A stretch of DNA of 64,000 nt from Paenibacillus sp. LHD-117 (GTDB taxonomy: Bacteria; Bacillota; Bacilli; Paenibacillales; Paenibacillaceae): NCBI RefSeq assembly GCF_030929555.1, contig NZ_JAVFVT010000009.1:62001-126000 (forward strand), written 5' to 3'. The notes below the pieces were generated by a model. It was not told the origin of the DNA, searched no databases, and was given only the letters and a program-made list of their open reading frames with translations. Position 1 is the stretch's first letter. The number at the start of each line of letters is the position of its first letter. Below are positions 9,932 to 19,009 of the stretch, one piece after another. Position numbers and translations under genes: made by a program.

Positions 9932-11544
9932 CGATTTACATACCGCTCATAGGCCGCTTGCTTAATTTCCAATACCCGATCGACCCCCATCAGCTCGAGC
10001 TGCTTCACCATATCGTCGTAGGCTTCGATGGGATCTACGCCCAGAATGATCCGAAGCTCCGCATCCTTCACGTAATCACTTATCGCGCCCATCAATGTGG
10101 ACAATTCGCTCGCCTCTTCCGGCGTCGGCGTAATCGGGGGCAGCAAGTAGTCCTCGTGTTTCGTTTGTTTCCAAATTTCAAGGGCTTGGTTCGTCTCTTC
10201 GAACTTCCATTCCAGCCGCGAATCGCGTTGGATCATCGGAAAATTCGTTTGGTGCGCGTATTTCAGCATAACTTGATCGCTCGATAGGCCATCCGGATTC
10301 GCCACGACCAACTCCGTATATTTCGGTACTCCGTTCTCCATCGTATATGTCACGCCCTCGATGCCGAACGTATTGAGCATGCTGCCTTCTTCCGAATAAG
10401 CGTAATCCAGCCAGCGGACCGCCGCTTCCAATTGTTTCGTCGTCGCTTTGATCGCGGCCGAGCTTGTGCCTGCGTACGCGTTGTCCAGCTGTCCGAATTT
10501 GGGAACCTCCCCTTCGATAAGCGTCGGGTAGGGCGCGGCCGCATAACGTCCCGCGGAGTCGCCGGCTTGCGCCGCAAGATTGTATTTCTCGATATAGGAA
10601 TGCCAGCCGATCGTAGCGCCGCTAACCCCGGACGTCAGCTTTTTGTCCACGGTCTCCAAGTCCAGCACCGCAAAATCCTTATCGATCAACCCTTCCCGAT
10701 ACCACTGGCTCATCGTCGCCAAATAATTCCGATACCCGGGTTCCAGATAACCGTACGTCACTTTCCCGTCCTCGACGTAGAAATTGCCCATGACGCCGAA
10801 CGCTCCCGCGAATCCGGCCGTTCGTTCGCCCATGAATAAGGTTCGCAACGTCAGAGGCGCTGTGGCGCCTTTCTTGTCCTTAAACGCCTTCAGCATCGTA
10901 TGCCACTCTTCGATCGTCGTCGGGACGGCCAGTCCCAGCTCGTCCAGCCAATCCTGGCGAACGATCGGTCCGCCGTACACCCTGTCGAGCTCCGAACGAA
11001 TGAACGGAAACGCATAATAAACGCCGCTGTCCGTCTTCACCATTTTATCGATCTCCGGATTTTCCTCCAGTACACGTTTGAAGTTCGGCGCATAACGATC
11101 GATGACGTCGTTCAGCGGCAAAATATAACCTTGCTCGATCGCCTTCTCGGGACCTCCGGGATACTCAAGCCAGTTATTCAAGAAGATGTCCGGCAAATTG
11201 CCGGAGGCGAGGAGGTAATTAAATTTATTGTCCCGCATCGGAACGCCGCCGAGATGCCGAATCGCGATTCCCGTTCGTTTCTCGTATTCTTGGTCGATCG
11301 CCCCCCGGTTCGGCATGCCCATATCGGGAAATTCCGTCATCAGTGTCAGCTTCGGCAATCCTTCCATCGGATATTCGAACGGCTCCCCGTTCTCGGCCGA
11401 TTCCGCCCCGCCGGTTTCCTTCGGCGTATTCGTTGCCTCGCGCTTTTCCCCTCCGCCTCCTCCGAAACATCCGGACGCGATTAAGGCAAAGGCGATCATG
11501 ACGATCCATCCTTTCTTCCATAAACCAAGCATATGCGCCTCCAT
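9928..11544 (-). CDS. Second solute-binding lipoprotein of the aldouronate cluster
   Basis: Lipid-anchored extracellular receptor, about 538 residues. The lipobox is IASGC, followed by a run of Gly and a charged linker rich in Glu, Lys and Thr, then the large binding fold. The ATG at 11544 is chosen because AAAGGAGG lies 9 bases before it; the longer frame opening at 11571 lacks a site. It follows the membrane-bound AraC sensor by 42 bases and is closed by its own terminator, so sensor and receptor form one transcript. That layout would suit a receptor that reports ligand to the sensor as well as one that feeds the permeases. Ligand inferred from context only. Confidence 0.9.
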   Translation of the reverse strand: MEAHMLGLWKKGWIVMIAFALIASGCFGGGGGEKREATNTPKETGGAESAENGEPFEYPMEGLPKLTLMTEFPDMGMPNRGAIDQEYEKRTGIAIRHLGGVPMRDNKFNYLLASGNLPDIFLNNWLEYPGGPEKAIEQGYILPLNDVIDRYAPNFKRVLEENPEIDKMVKTDSGVYYAFPFIRSELDRVYGGPIVRQDWLDELGLAVPTTIEEWHTMLKAFKDKKGATAPLTLRTLFMGERTAGFAGAFGVMGNFYVEDGKVTYGYLEPGYRNYLATMSQWYREGLIDKDFAVLDLETVDKKLTSGVSGATIGWHSYIEKYNLAAQAGDSAGRYAAAPYPTLIEGEVPKFGQLDNAYAGTSSAAIKATTKQLEAAVRWLDYAYSEEGSMLNTFGIEGVTYTMENGVPKYTELVVANPDGLSSDQVMLKYAHQTNFPMIQRDSRLEWKFEETNQALEIWKQTKHEDYLLPPITPTPEEASELSTLMGAISDYVKDAELRIILGVDPIEAYDDMVKQLELMGVDRVLEIKQAAYERYVNR

Positions 11545-11586
11545 GGCAAGGTGCCTCCTTTGTTTCCGCATCCGATTGCACGGCCG

Positions 11587-13803
11587 TCACTGTATCGTCT
11601 TGTACTTCCCGGGCGTAATTCCCTCATATTTCTTGAATACGCGGATAAAGGCGTGGCCGCTCGCGAAGCCGACTCCGGCCGCCGTCTCGTCGATGCTCGC
11701 CCCGTCCTGCAGCAGCGTCTTGGCGGCTTCCACGCGGGTCTGGCTAATAAAATCGTGTAATCCTTGGCCCGTCTGCTCGCGAAATAATCGAGACACGTAT
11801 TGCGGTGACAAGCGGAAGCGATCGCCGATCATCGCCACGCTCAAATTTTTATCGCCGTAATGCTCTTGCACGAACTGGATCACTTTCTCGCCGAGTCCCG
11901 CGTTCGTCTGCGCGCCTTGCTTGCTTCGAAGCACCTCGCTTACAAGCTCCCAAACGTCCAGCAGCTCTTGGCGGAACTCCGCCTTCGTCGAGCACGACAA
12001 CAGCCGTTTGAGCGGGCGCCGATCATCCCATGCGATGCTGGCCTGCTCCTGGTCGGGAATCGTCTTGATGAGCGTCGTCGCGACGTCAAGCAACACGCAT
12101 TTTGCGATTTCCAGCGACGATTGCCGCTTGAACGCCTGATCCACGACGTTTCCGATCATTAGCTTCGCCTTCTCGAATTCGTCGGCTTTCATCAGATTGA
12201 TCAGAATCATCTGGTCGTTCACCGTGAAGAAATAGCTGCTCTCGGTCGGCTTCACGTCCCCGTACCAGATCAACATGCCTTCCCCTAGCACCATACGGTA
12301 CTCCTGTGCTTCCAGCGCTTGCAGGAAAGCCTGATGCACGCCGTCCAATCCGGTCTGCAGCTCGCTTCCCGCCGCCGTGAAGCGAAGCTTATAACGGGCC
12401 TCAATAAATTCGTACGCCTGCGCCAAAGCGTCCTCCATGTCGTCCTTCCACTGCTCCTCGCGATCCGGAGCTATGTTGACGACCGCGGCAAGGGTGCCGT
12501 CCACATCCGCGAAATGGATCGTCAGCCGATCGCCGACGGAATCCGCGAGAATATTGGATACGATAAACGGCGACATGTCGAGAATGCGATCGTCGCTTTC
12601 TTCGCTATCAATATAGAACAGCAGAACCGCGAACCGGTCGGATGCCCAGGACAGATGATGGGCCTTCGACAGCTCGGCGAGCGGGACGTTCCGATCCGCC
12701 TGGCCTTTCAGCAGCCTCGCCAAATAATAGTTTCGCAGCACTCGGAGCTGTTGAACTTGTTTATTGTTCATGTCGTCCCGTTCGCGAATCGTCTCGAGCA
12801 CGCTTCTCCGGATGAACGAGTATTCGTCCGTGTCGGCCCCCGTTCCTTGCGACTGCCCTCTAGAGAAGACGCTGACCAATTGTTTGACGGGATCGTAGTT
12901 TTTGCGGGAAAAATAATAAATGACGGCGCCGCCGATCGCAAAACAAAGCAGCAGTCCGAACAGGTTCATCGTCTGGATGGCCCGGGCCCGCTCCCAGAAT
13001 ACGTCGGTCGGAAATACGCTGACGTATTTCCATCCCGTCGTGTCGGACGACTCGATCGTAATCATCGAGTCAGTCGGCATATTCTCCGCGTCTCCGCCGT
13101 TCTGGAACAGAATTTGATCGTTTGCATCCATGATGAACACTTGTCCTTGCTCCACCCAATCGATGTTTTCGAGCATCGTCTTGATCTTCTCGGCATTAAG
13201 CGGAATAAGCAGCGTGCCCGCCGGATCGGCGCCCGCTTGCATCGGCAGCGACCGAATGTAGGAAGGCGTCATTTCGATCCTGCCCTGGTTCTCGACAGGG
13301 AGCAGAATATATCGCCCCGGCTGGGACTCCGTCACCAACTTGACCCAGTCCTCGTAAGCGAACGTGTCTGTATGGTGTTTCATATCGTAAAACATTCGGT
13401 CCTGCACGTACGTTTCGCCCGAAAGCACCGAATGCAGCGAATTCGAATGCAAATAAATCTCTTTGATAAAATCATTCGTGGCCAGCTGCTTATTTAGTTC
13501 CTGTTTCGTCCGATAAATATGGTAAGCGCTTTCTTCCGACGGCGAAGACAGAAACTTCCGGACATCCGGATGAATCGACAGCTGCGCGGCCAGACTCTCC
13601 GTCTGATGCAGCTCGCCGTCTACGATATATCTCACTTGCTGAAGCATCGCTCTGCTCGCGCGCTCGATCTCGTATTTGACGATTTCCCGGGTCTGGCTGT
13701 AAATAATTACGCTAACAATAACGGGTATGAACAGAATCACGGCGTACGACACAATCCACCGAAACGCCACGCTTCGCGTAAAGTTTCCCCTTCCCCAATT
13801 CAA
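11587..13803 (-). CDS. Membrane-anchored sensor with AraC-type DNA-binding domain
   Basis: One-component regulator of about 738 residues: membrane helix 1 (about 14-34), a large extracellular sensory region of Cache type (35-270), helix 2 (about 276-297), a cytoplasmic linker region (300-630) and a C-terminal double helix-turn-helix of the AraC family (640-738, with SPQYVSRLFREQTGQG and a second HTH ending in HAFIRVFKKYEGITPGKYK). Proteins of this build are common in Paenibacillus next to LplA-type importers. The TTG at 13803 has AAGGGGG 7 bases upstream; the ATG at 13824 has no site. It heads the cluster and probably activates it on sensing xylan-derived sugars. Confidence 0.9.
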   Translation of the reverse strand: MNWGRGNFTRSVAFRWIVSYAVILFIPVIVSVIIYSQTREIVKYEIERASRAMLQQVRYIVDGELHQTESLAAQLSIHPDVRKFLSSPSEESAYHIYRTKQELNKQLATNDFIKEIYLHSNSLHSVLSGETYVQDRMFYDMKHHTDTFAYEDWVKLVTESQPGRYILLPVENQGRIEMTPSYIRSLPMQAGADPAGTLLIPLNAEKIKTMLENIDWVEQGQVFIMDANDQILFQNGGDAENMPTDSMITIESSDTTGWKYVSVFPTDVFWERARAIQTMNLFGLLLCFAIGGAVIYYFSRKNYDPVKQLVSVFSRGQSQGTGADTDEYSFIRRSVLETIRERDDMNNKQVQQLRVLRNYYLARLLKGQADRNVPLAELSKAHHLSWASDRFAVLLFYIDSEESDDRILDMSPFIVSNILADSVGDRLTIHFADVDGTLAAVVNIAPDREEQWKDDMEDALAQAYEFIEARYKLRFTAAGSELQTGLDGVHQAFLQALEAQEYRMVLGEGMLIWYGDVKPTESSYFFTVNDQMILINLMKADEFEKAKLMIGNVVDQAFKRQSSLEIAKCVLLDVATTLIKTIPDQEQASIAWDDRRPLKRLLSCSTKAEFRQELLDVWELVSEVLRSKQGAQTNAGLGEKVIQFVQEHYGDKNLSVAMIGDRFRLSPQYVSRLFREQTGQGLHDFISQTRVEAAKTLLQDGASIDETAAGVGFASGHAFIRVFKKYEGITPGKYKTIQ

Positions 13804-13927
13804 GCTGCTTCCCCCTTGCCGCATTATCCAATGTACAATTTCTATAGTAGCATGAATCGGACAGGGGGTTTAAATATTCAATTTGAAACTTCATGTACAT
13901 TTTGCAAACGGATTGGCGATTTTTGGC

Positions 13928-14803
13928 CTATTTCGCCAATTCCAACGCATGCAAGTGTGGATTGTTTGTTGCCAAACGGTTTACCTTTGCCATTGTATCA
14001 GGGCCTAATGGGACGCCGCCATTCCGTTGCAGGAGCATCCATCTCAGACAAGCCAACGCTTCAAAAACGTCAAGCTCGTGCTGCCGGATGTCGTTATTCG
14101 ACGATAAATAGGCGGTTCGAAACGTATCCGCATGACCTTCCGAAACATAGATGCTCATCAGGATATACGACCACGCAAAATCGTAACTAGCATCGCCTGC
14201 TTGCCCATTCGTCCAGTCGATAACGGTCAACCGGCCGTCTTCCTCCTCCAATAAATTGGCCAAATGAAAATCGCCGTGAATGACGCGATCCTGTTTGATC
14301 TCGACCTGTCGAACAAGAGCATGCACGGCCTCGCGAATGTCCTCGTGTTCCTTTTCCTTGACGCCAGGGAAAAAGTAGTCCGCGAAATCGTATGCAGGGA
14401 GAGGCAGATGCGCCAGCTCGTCCATCGGAATACGGTGCAGGCTGGACAAAAGCTTCGCGATATCGATCACTTTCCGCTTGTTCAGCCGGCCGACGGGCGC
14501 CCCGTCGAATGAAGTGAGCATCGCTTGGGCGCCGCTCTCATCGAACCCCCAACCGAGCGGCCTCGCGACGGATACTCCCCGTTCGAGAAGCGCGTTCAGC
14601 AGCCGGAACTGGAATCCGACGTCAGGCCTCGAGCTTTTGTTCCATCTTTTCAAGACAAAATGCTCTCCCGCGGCCGAGCTTACCTTCACGACCTCCGCTT
14701 CGAAGCCTTGATTCATGGCATGCAGGGATACGCCTTGCCGGATGAGTTCATCCAGCTTCTCCGTTTTTTCCGTCCATTTTACGTTTTCGATCAGGTTGTC
14801 CAA
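13928..14803 (-). CDS. APH-family small-molecule phosphotransferase
   Basis: A 291-residue kinase-fold protein of the aminoglycoside/choline phosphotransferase superfamily. The catalytic loop HGDFHLANLL and the metal-binding VIDWTN are both present; the N-lobe carries a Lys in FVLKRW. The start codon is TTG, preceded by AAAGGAAG with 7 bases between. The family phosphorylates hydroxyls on small molecules, sometimes antibiotics, but nothing here fixes the substrate. It lies 28 bases after the AraC/GyrI-like regulator at 14832-15746, on the same strand, so the two may be co-transcribed. It is a stand-alone accessory gene rather than part of the xylan cluster. Confidence 0.85.
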   Translation of the reverse strand: MDNLIENVKWTEKTEKLDELIRQGVSLHAMNQGFEAEVVKVSSAAGEHFVLKRWNKSSRPDVGFQFRLLNALLERGVSVARPLGWGFDESGAQAMLTSFDGAPVGRLNKRKVIDIAKLLSSLHRIPMDELAHLPLPAYDFADYFFPGVKEKEHEDIREAVHALVRQVEIKQDRVIHGDFHLANLLEEEDGRLTVIDWTNGQAGDASYDFAWSYILMSIYVSEGHADTFRTAYLSSNNDIRQHELDVFEALACLRWMLLQRNGGVPLGPDTMAKVNRLATNNPHLHALELAK

Positions 14804-14831
14804 TTCGGCACTTCCTTTCGTTTAAACCGTT

Positions 14832-15746
14832 TTATTCTTTTTTCTTGATCGGGACATAGAGATGGACCTTGCATTTTCCTTCCGGATCCGTCGCCGGATC
14901 GTTTTTGGTCCACTCCAGACAGGGACGATCGTCGGCTTCATATCCGCTGTTCGGCAGCCATAAGCCGAATACGGTCTGATAGGCAAGCACAAATCGTTCG
15001 ACGGTGTCGTAATAGGGATAAACCGCGTACAGCCCGCCCGCTAACGTCCGGAATGCGATGTGCGAGGGGTGGCCTCGCTTCTCGAAACCTTCCGGGAGTG
15101 TGACGCATGCATCGTAGCGACAAGCAAGCTCGTCCACCAAGTTCCCGTCGTCAAGCGAAATGCCGATAAACGAAGCATGGTCCGGAGTCAGTCCCTGCCG
15201 GCCAGCCCATTCCACCAGCTTCTCCCATGCGGTATGCGTATCGATGTAACTCCCCACATGCCTCACGCAAGCCGCTTCGCGTTCCGGTATGTCTACGATG
15301 TTTATCAAGGTATCCCACGCCCTCTTCAGAAGCTTGTTCTCTTCATGATTGTAAACTTCCTTGGACTTCGGCTCTGCCTGATTATTGCGGACCTGCTGCG
15401 GGAAATTGCGATGATGCCTCAAGCCGCTCCGAACTTCGCTCGGAGTTTGGCCATAGTGTTTCTTAAACTGCGCGTTAAAGGCGGACACCGAATCGAACCC
15501 GCATCTATCCGAAATGTCGAGGATCGTTCGATTGGATTCGCTTAGCAGGCCGACGGCTTTTTTTAACCTCTCCCTGTTCGCGTAAGCCGCCGGCGTCACG
15601 CCTACCGCGGCCGCAAAAATTCTGGCGAAATGATATTTCGAAAACCCGGCGACGTCCGCGAGTTGATCGAGCGTCAGCTTCCGTTCGCAGTTTTCTTTTA
15701 TATAGGCGATAACTTTGTCGATTCGTTCCCGATAGTCCGGATTCAT
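14832..15746 (-). CDS. AraC-family regulator with GyrI-like effector domain
   Basis: A 304-residue transcription factor with the N-terminal AraC double helix-turn-helix (about 5-105; motifs FSKYHFARIFAAAVGVTPAAY and CGFDSVSAFNAQFKKHYGQTPSE) and a C-terminal GyrI-like small-molecule-binding domain (about 150-300), as in Rob and the BmrR-type effector domain. Such proteins respond to hydrophobic or amphipathic compounds. AAGGGAGT lies 7 bases before the ATG. Its downstream partner is an APH-family kinase, which would suit a drug-response pair, though that is only inferred. A terminator just upstream (15763-15791) isolates it from the dioxygenase gene. Confidence 0.9.
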   Translation of the reverse strand: MNPDYRERIDKVIAYIKENCERKLTLDQLADVAGFSKYHFARIFAAAVGVTPAAYANRERLKKAVGLLSESNRTILDISDRCGFDSVSAFNAQFKKHYGQTPSEVRSGLRHHRNFPQQVRNNQAEPKSKEVYNHEENKLLKRAWDTLINIVDIPEREAACVRHVGSYIDTHTAWEKLVEWAGRQGLTPDHASFIGISLDDGNLVDELACRYDACVTLPEGFEKRGHPSHIAFRTLAGGLYAVYPYYDTVERFVLAYQTVFGLWLPNSGYEADDRPCLEWTKNDPATDPEGKCKVHLYVPIKKKE

Positions 15747-15762
15747 GCTCGCGACTCCCTTC

Positions 15763-15791
15763 GAAAAAAAGAAAAGCCCTGTTATGGGCTT
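15763..15791 (-). terminator. Rho-independent terminator
   Basis: On the minus strand AAGCCC...GGGCTT (15786-15791 with 15774-15779) is followed by TTTCTTTTTTT. It sits 150 bases after the dioxygenase stop and before the AraC/GyrI gene. It probably ends the dioxygenase transcript. Confidence 0.7.
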
Positions 15792-15939
15792 AATCTAAGT
15801 CGTTCATGAACAGCTTATTAGATTGCGTTAATATAGACGGCTTAAGTCGTCCGACAGATGAATGCATCCATTGTACCATGTCCGATTCCTATTGTGTCAG
15901 AATTCGACTCGTATTGGTAAAATTTATTCATTTTTTCCC

Positions 15940-16770
15940 TTACTTATGATGGCCGCGAGGCTTCTTGCCGGTCCAGCGCTCATCGACCTTCTCCAGACTT
16001 GATTGGTATCTCGTGTCCACGCTTAGCCGGTATTGGTTCGTCGTATTCTCAAGCGAGCAGTGCATCAGGAACATGCCGAAAATAAGCACGTCTCCCGCTT
16101 GGAATTCGGTCGTCGCCCACTTGCCGCCGAACTTCTCCGTAATGACGAGCGGATCGTCCGTATAGTGGCCGACGCCGATGTCGTCGCGGTCCGAGTCTTT
16201 CGTGCCGTACGACCGCTTCAATTCCTCGAAGTTATGCGAATCGAGACAGATCGCGAGACCGCCCATCGCATAATTGATATCGCCGATCGGAGACCAAACG
16301 GTAAAGAGGTTATGCGTTCCGCGCCCCATATATACGATGTCGTAATGAGCCCCGGTGAAATCGCCCTTCCCGACCGCGCGAAGCCACTTGTAATGATACG
16401 TCAGCGATTGCTCGCCGAGCAGCTGGTCGAAGAAACCCATAATATGATCTCCGTTTAGTACGCCAAGCAGCTCGGGCAGATCTTCGTTCGTGCCTCCCAT
16501 GAAGATCGTTCGGCTGCCGTCGGCCATAACGCCGTCCTCGAGCAGCGTGTCCCTCTCCAGCTTGCCCATCTGATCCATCTTCTCCAGAATACTGCGGCGC
16601 GCCTTAAGCACTTGCTCACGGTCATGGAACCCGCGGAGCAGCAAGTAGCCGTCCTCAGCAATCCGATTCCTCAAGGCGTCGTAATCATGCAAAATATCGT
16701 TCGAATCCCTTAATTCCGTTAAATGCGGTCCTCCGAGTTCCAATTCGCGGTTTCCTACTTTGAGCAGCAT
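15940..16770 (-). CDS. Phytanoyl-CoA dioxygenase (PhyH) family protein
   Basis: Fe(II)/2-oxoglutarate-dependent oxygenase of 276 residues. The double-stranded beta-helix core carries the metal triad: His and Asp in GAHYDIVYMGRG and a distal His in MHCSLENTTNQYR, where the Arg probably holds 2-oxoglutarate. The family hydroxylates small molecules or lipids; the substrate is unknown. AAGGGAG is placed well for the ATG. It is divergently arranged with the cupin/AraC regulator at 16896, sharing a 125-base intergenic region, so that regulator probably controls it. Confidence 0.9.
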   Translation of the reverse strand: MLLKVGNRELELGGPHLTELRDSNDILHDYDALRNRIAEDGYLLLRGFHDREQVLKARRSILEKMDQMGKLERDTLLEDGVMADGSRTIFMGGTNEDLPELLGVLNGDHIMGFFDQLLGEQSLTYHYKWLRAVGKGDFTGAHYDIVYMGRGTHNLFTVWSPIGDINYAMGGLAICLDSHNFEELKRSYGTKDSDRDDIGVGHYTDDPLVITEKFGGKWATTEFQAGDVLIFGMFLMHCSLENTTNQYRLSVDTRYQSSLEKVDERWTGKKPRGHHK

Positions 16771-16855
16771 ATGAACAGCACTCCCTTATCCGGTAATAGC
16801 TTCATTGTATAAGCCGCCGCTTCTCCCCGCCATGGAAGCCGTTCTCGAAAACATG

Positions 16856-16861
16856 TATAAT
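16856..16861 (+). promoter_or_regulatory. Probable -10 box of the AraC gene
   Basis: A perfect TATAAT lies 34 bases before the AraC start at 16896. No good -35 hexamer stands 16-18 bases upstream, so the promoter may depend on an activator. Confidence 0.4.
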
Positions 16862-16895
16862 CGTACTAAACTCACAAAAAAGGTTGCGAGCATCC

Positions 16896-17708
16896 ATGTC
16901 CTATATGGATATCCCTTACGAGCTGGAAGAGCAGCTCTCCATTCCCCAGTGCCGCTTCAAGTCGATCTGGAAAGTACAAGCGAATGATGCTTATCAAGTC
17001 GCCAAACCGAACGGCTTTGAAGCCCCGGGAGTTTTCGTTACTTATGAAGGGAGAGGCATAATCTCTCTGGGCGACAGGAAGCATGAGCTGGAGGCTGGAA
17101 CCTATATGATCGTCCCGCCGCATGTGCCAAGCGCCTACCGATGCCTTGGCGGGGACTGGAAGTTTTATTTTGCCGACTTCGACACGCTGGATATGGCGCT
17201 TCAATTGGACATACCGGTCGGAGAACCGATTTCGTCCGCCAAAATAGCGGAAGCCGCCCGCCTAAGCGAGCGGCTTATCGACAGCCTCATCGTCAAACCG
17301 ATCGGTTACGAATACACCGCCCATGTCGCGATCCAGGAGCTGCTGCTGCTCTTCGCGAGAGAGCGGCTCGCCGGTAACGCCGGCCGCCATCCCGAGCTGG
17401 ACGCCATTCTGTACCACATGCACAAAAACATCGGTCAGACGATCCCGGTCGAAGAATGGGTCCGGCAGAGCGGATTGTCGCGCACCGTTTTCTTCAGCCG
17501 GTTCCGCTCGAGGACCGGCATGTCTCCCAGCCGCTATATGCAAGAGCTCAAGCTGGCCTCCGCCAAGACGACGCTGGAGACGACGGGCGCGTCCGTCAAG
17601 GAAATCGCCGCTGCCCTGCAATTTTACGACGAATTCCATTTCTCCAAATTGTTTAAGCATCGATATGGCGTTTCTCCTCGCGCTTATCGCCAGCGTAGAG
17701 ATCCATAA
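16896..17708 (+). CDS. AraC-family regulator with cupin sensor domain
   Basis: A 270-residue regulator: N-terminal cupin-like arabinose-binding fold (about 15-150, with the EGRGIISLGDRKHELEAGTY strand pattern) and a C-terminal AraC double HTH (about 170-270; GLSRTVFFSRFRSRTGMSP, then FYDEFHFSKLFKHRYGVSPRAY). The ATG at 16896 is preferred because AAAAAGG precedes it; the upstream in-frame TTG overlaps that site. It is divergent from the PhyH gene, the likely target. The aminopeptidase gene follows 47 bases downstream in the same direction with its own strong ribosome binding site. Confidence 0.88.
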   Translation: MSYMDIPYELEEQLSIPQCRFKSIWKVQANDAYQVAKPNGFEAPGVFVTYEGRGIISLGDRKHELEAGTYMIVPPHVPSAYRCLGGDWKFYFADFDTLDMALQLDIPVGEPISSAKIAEAARLSERLIDSLIVKPIGYEYTAHVAIQELLLLFARERLAGNAGRHPELDAILYHMHKNIGQTIPVEEWVRQSGLSRTVFFSRFRSRTGMSPSRYMQELKLASAKTTLETTGASVKEIAAALQFYDEFHFSKLFKHRYGVSPRAYRQRRDP

Positions 17709-17755
17709 TGGCGATTGGTTGTGGTACACTTTTTTTAGAACAGGAGGAATACGAT

Positions 17756-18985
17756 ATGCCAACCATTGCGGATTTAGAAAAATATGCCGATCTGATCATC
17801 AGAACGGCGGTCCATATTCAGCGGGGACAGGTGTTGTGGATCAACGCGCCCATTCACGTCCCGGAGCTCGTCCGGTTGATTGTTAAGCGGGCTTACGAAG
17901 AGGGAGCGAAGCAGGTCCACGTGGAATGGCGGGACGAGGCGATTACGAAGCTGACTTACGGACTTGCGCCCGACGAAGCGTTCGAGCAATACCCGGCGTG
18001 GCGAGCTCAAGCCATGACGGAATTAGCAGAGCAAGCCGGCGCCTATCTGCTCATCCATTCCGAAGACCCCGAGCTGCTGAAGGAAATCGATCCCAAGCGG
18101 ATCGCGGGCTACTCGCGAGTCTCTTCGGCCGCGCTCGCCACTTTTAGAACATACATGTCTTCCAAAAGAATGACTTGGTCCATCGTTGCGGCTCCTTCGG
18201 ACGGCTGGGCCAAGCTCGTCTTCCCTAAGCTGGAAACGCAAGCGGCCGTCGAAGCGTTATGGGAAGCGATCTTCCGAATCGTCCGCGTGAGCGAAGCGGA
18301 TCCCGTCGGGGCATGGGAGGCGCACAATAACGCGCTGCTCGCCAAACGCGCTTATTTGGCAGGCAAGCAGTACAAGAAGCTTCACTACCGGGCTCCCGGA
18401 ACGGACCTCGTCATCGAGCTGCCCGACCATCATCTCTGGAACGGAGGCATCTCCAAAAACGAACGCGGCAATACGTTCAACCCGAACATGCCTACCGAAG
18501 AGGTCTACACGGCTCCTCGCAAAGAAGGCACGAACGGCGTCGTACGAAGCACCAAGCCGCTGAGCTATCAAGGCAACCTGATCGAGAACTTCAGCCTGAC
18601 GTTCGAGAACGGCAGGGTCGTGGACTTCGAAGCCGAGAAGGGCTACGATTCCTTGAAGACGATGCTGGATTTGGACAACCACTCGCGTTATCTCGGAGAA
18701 GCGGCTCTCGTTCCGCACCAGTCTCCGATTTCGGCTTCGAACATCATTTTCTTCAATACGCTGTTCGACGAGAATGCGTCCAACCATCTGGCCTTGGGCA
18801 ACGCTTATCCAACCTGCATCGAAGGCGGAGCATCCATGTCCCGCGAGGAGCTGGAGCAAGCCGGACTGAACCAAAGCATCCTGCATGTCGACTTCATGAT
18901 CGGCTCGGCAGACATGGATATCGACGGCATCACGAAGGACGGCCAAATAGAGCCGGTATTCCGCAAGGGCAATTGGGCGTTCTAA
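17756..18985 (+). CDS. M29-family aminopeptidase (AmpS/PepS type)
   Basis: Thermophilic-type metallo-aminopeptidase of 409 residues, the normal family length; it removes N-terminal amino acids from peptides in the cytoplasm. The C-terminal half carries the family's metal-binding sequence blocks: PTEEVYTAP, an E in GEAALVPH, the H in SNHLALGNAY and the HVDFMIGS segment with His and Asp. AGGAGG stands 7 bases before the ATG at 17756; an in-frame ATG at 17708 has no site. Its last 101 bases (18884-18984) are repeated with one mismatch at 21836-21936, where they form a remnant. The gene itself is intact. Confidence 0.93.
   Translation: MPTIADLEKYADLIIRTAVHIQRGQVLWINAPIHVPELVRLIVKRAYEEGAKQVHVEWRDEAITKLTYGLAPDEAFEQYPAWRAQAMTELAEQAGAYLLIHSEDPELLKEIDPKRIAGYSRVSSAALATFRTYMSSKRMTWSIVAAPSDGWAKLVFPKLETQAAVEALWEAIFRIVRVSEADPVGAWEAHNNALLAKRAYLAGKQYKKLHYRAPGTDLVIELPDHHLWNGGISKNERGNTFNPNMPTEEVYTAPRKEGTNGVVRSTKPLSYQGNLIENFSLTFENGRVVDFEAEKGYDSLKTMLDLDNHSRYLGEAALVPHQSPISASNIIFFNTLFDENASNHLALGNAYPTCIEGGASMSREELEQAGLNQSILHVDFMIGSADMDIDGITKDGQIEPVFRKGNWAF
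18884..18984 (+). repeat. 101-bp direct repeat, copy 1 (3' end of the aminopeptidase gene)
   Basis: It matches 21836-21936 in 100 of 101 positions (one A/G difference near the end). Similarity stops sharply at both sides. Copy 1 ends the intact gene (TAA); copy 2 is a detached fragment (TAG). The two copies bound the A+T-rich insert. Confidence 0.95.
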
Positions 18986-19009
18986 GTGCCCTTTGCCCGC
19001 CAGCGGCGA

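Noticed and set aside
12319-13497. A 392-codon plus-strand frame opposite the sensor-regulator
   Set aside because: Composition is that of an antisense shadow; the minus-strand frame has clear domains.
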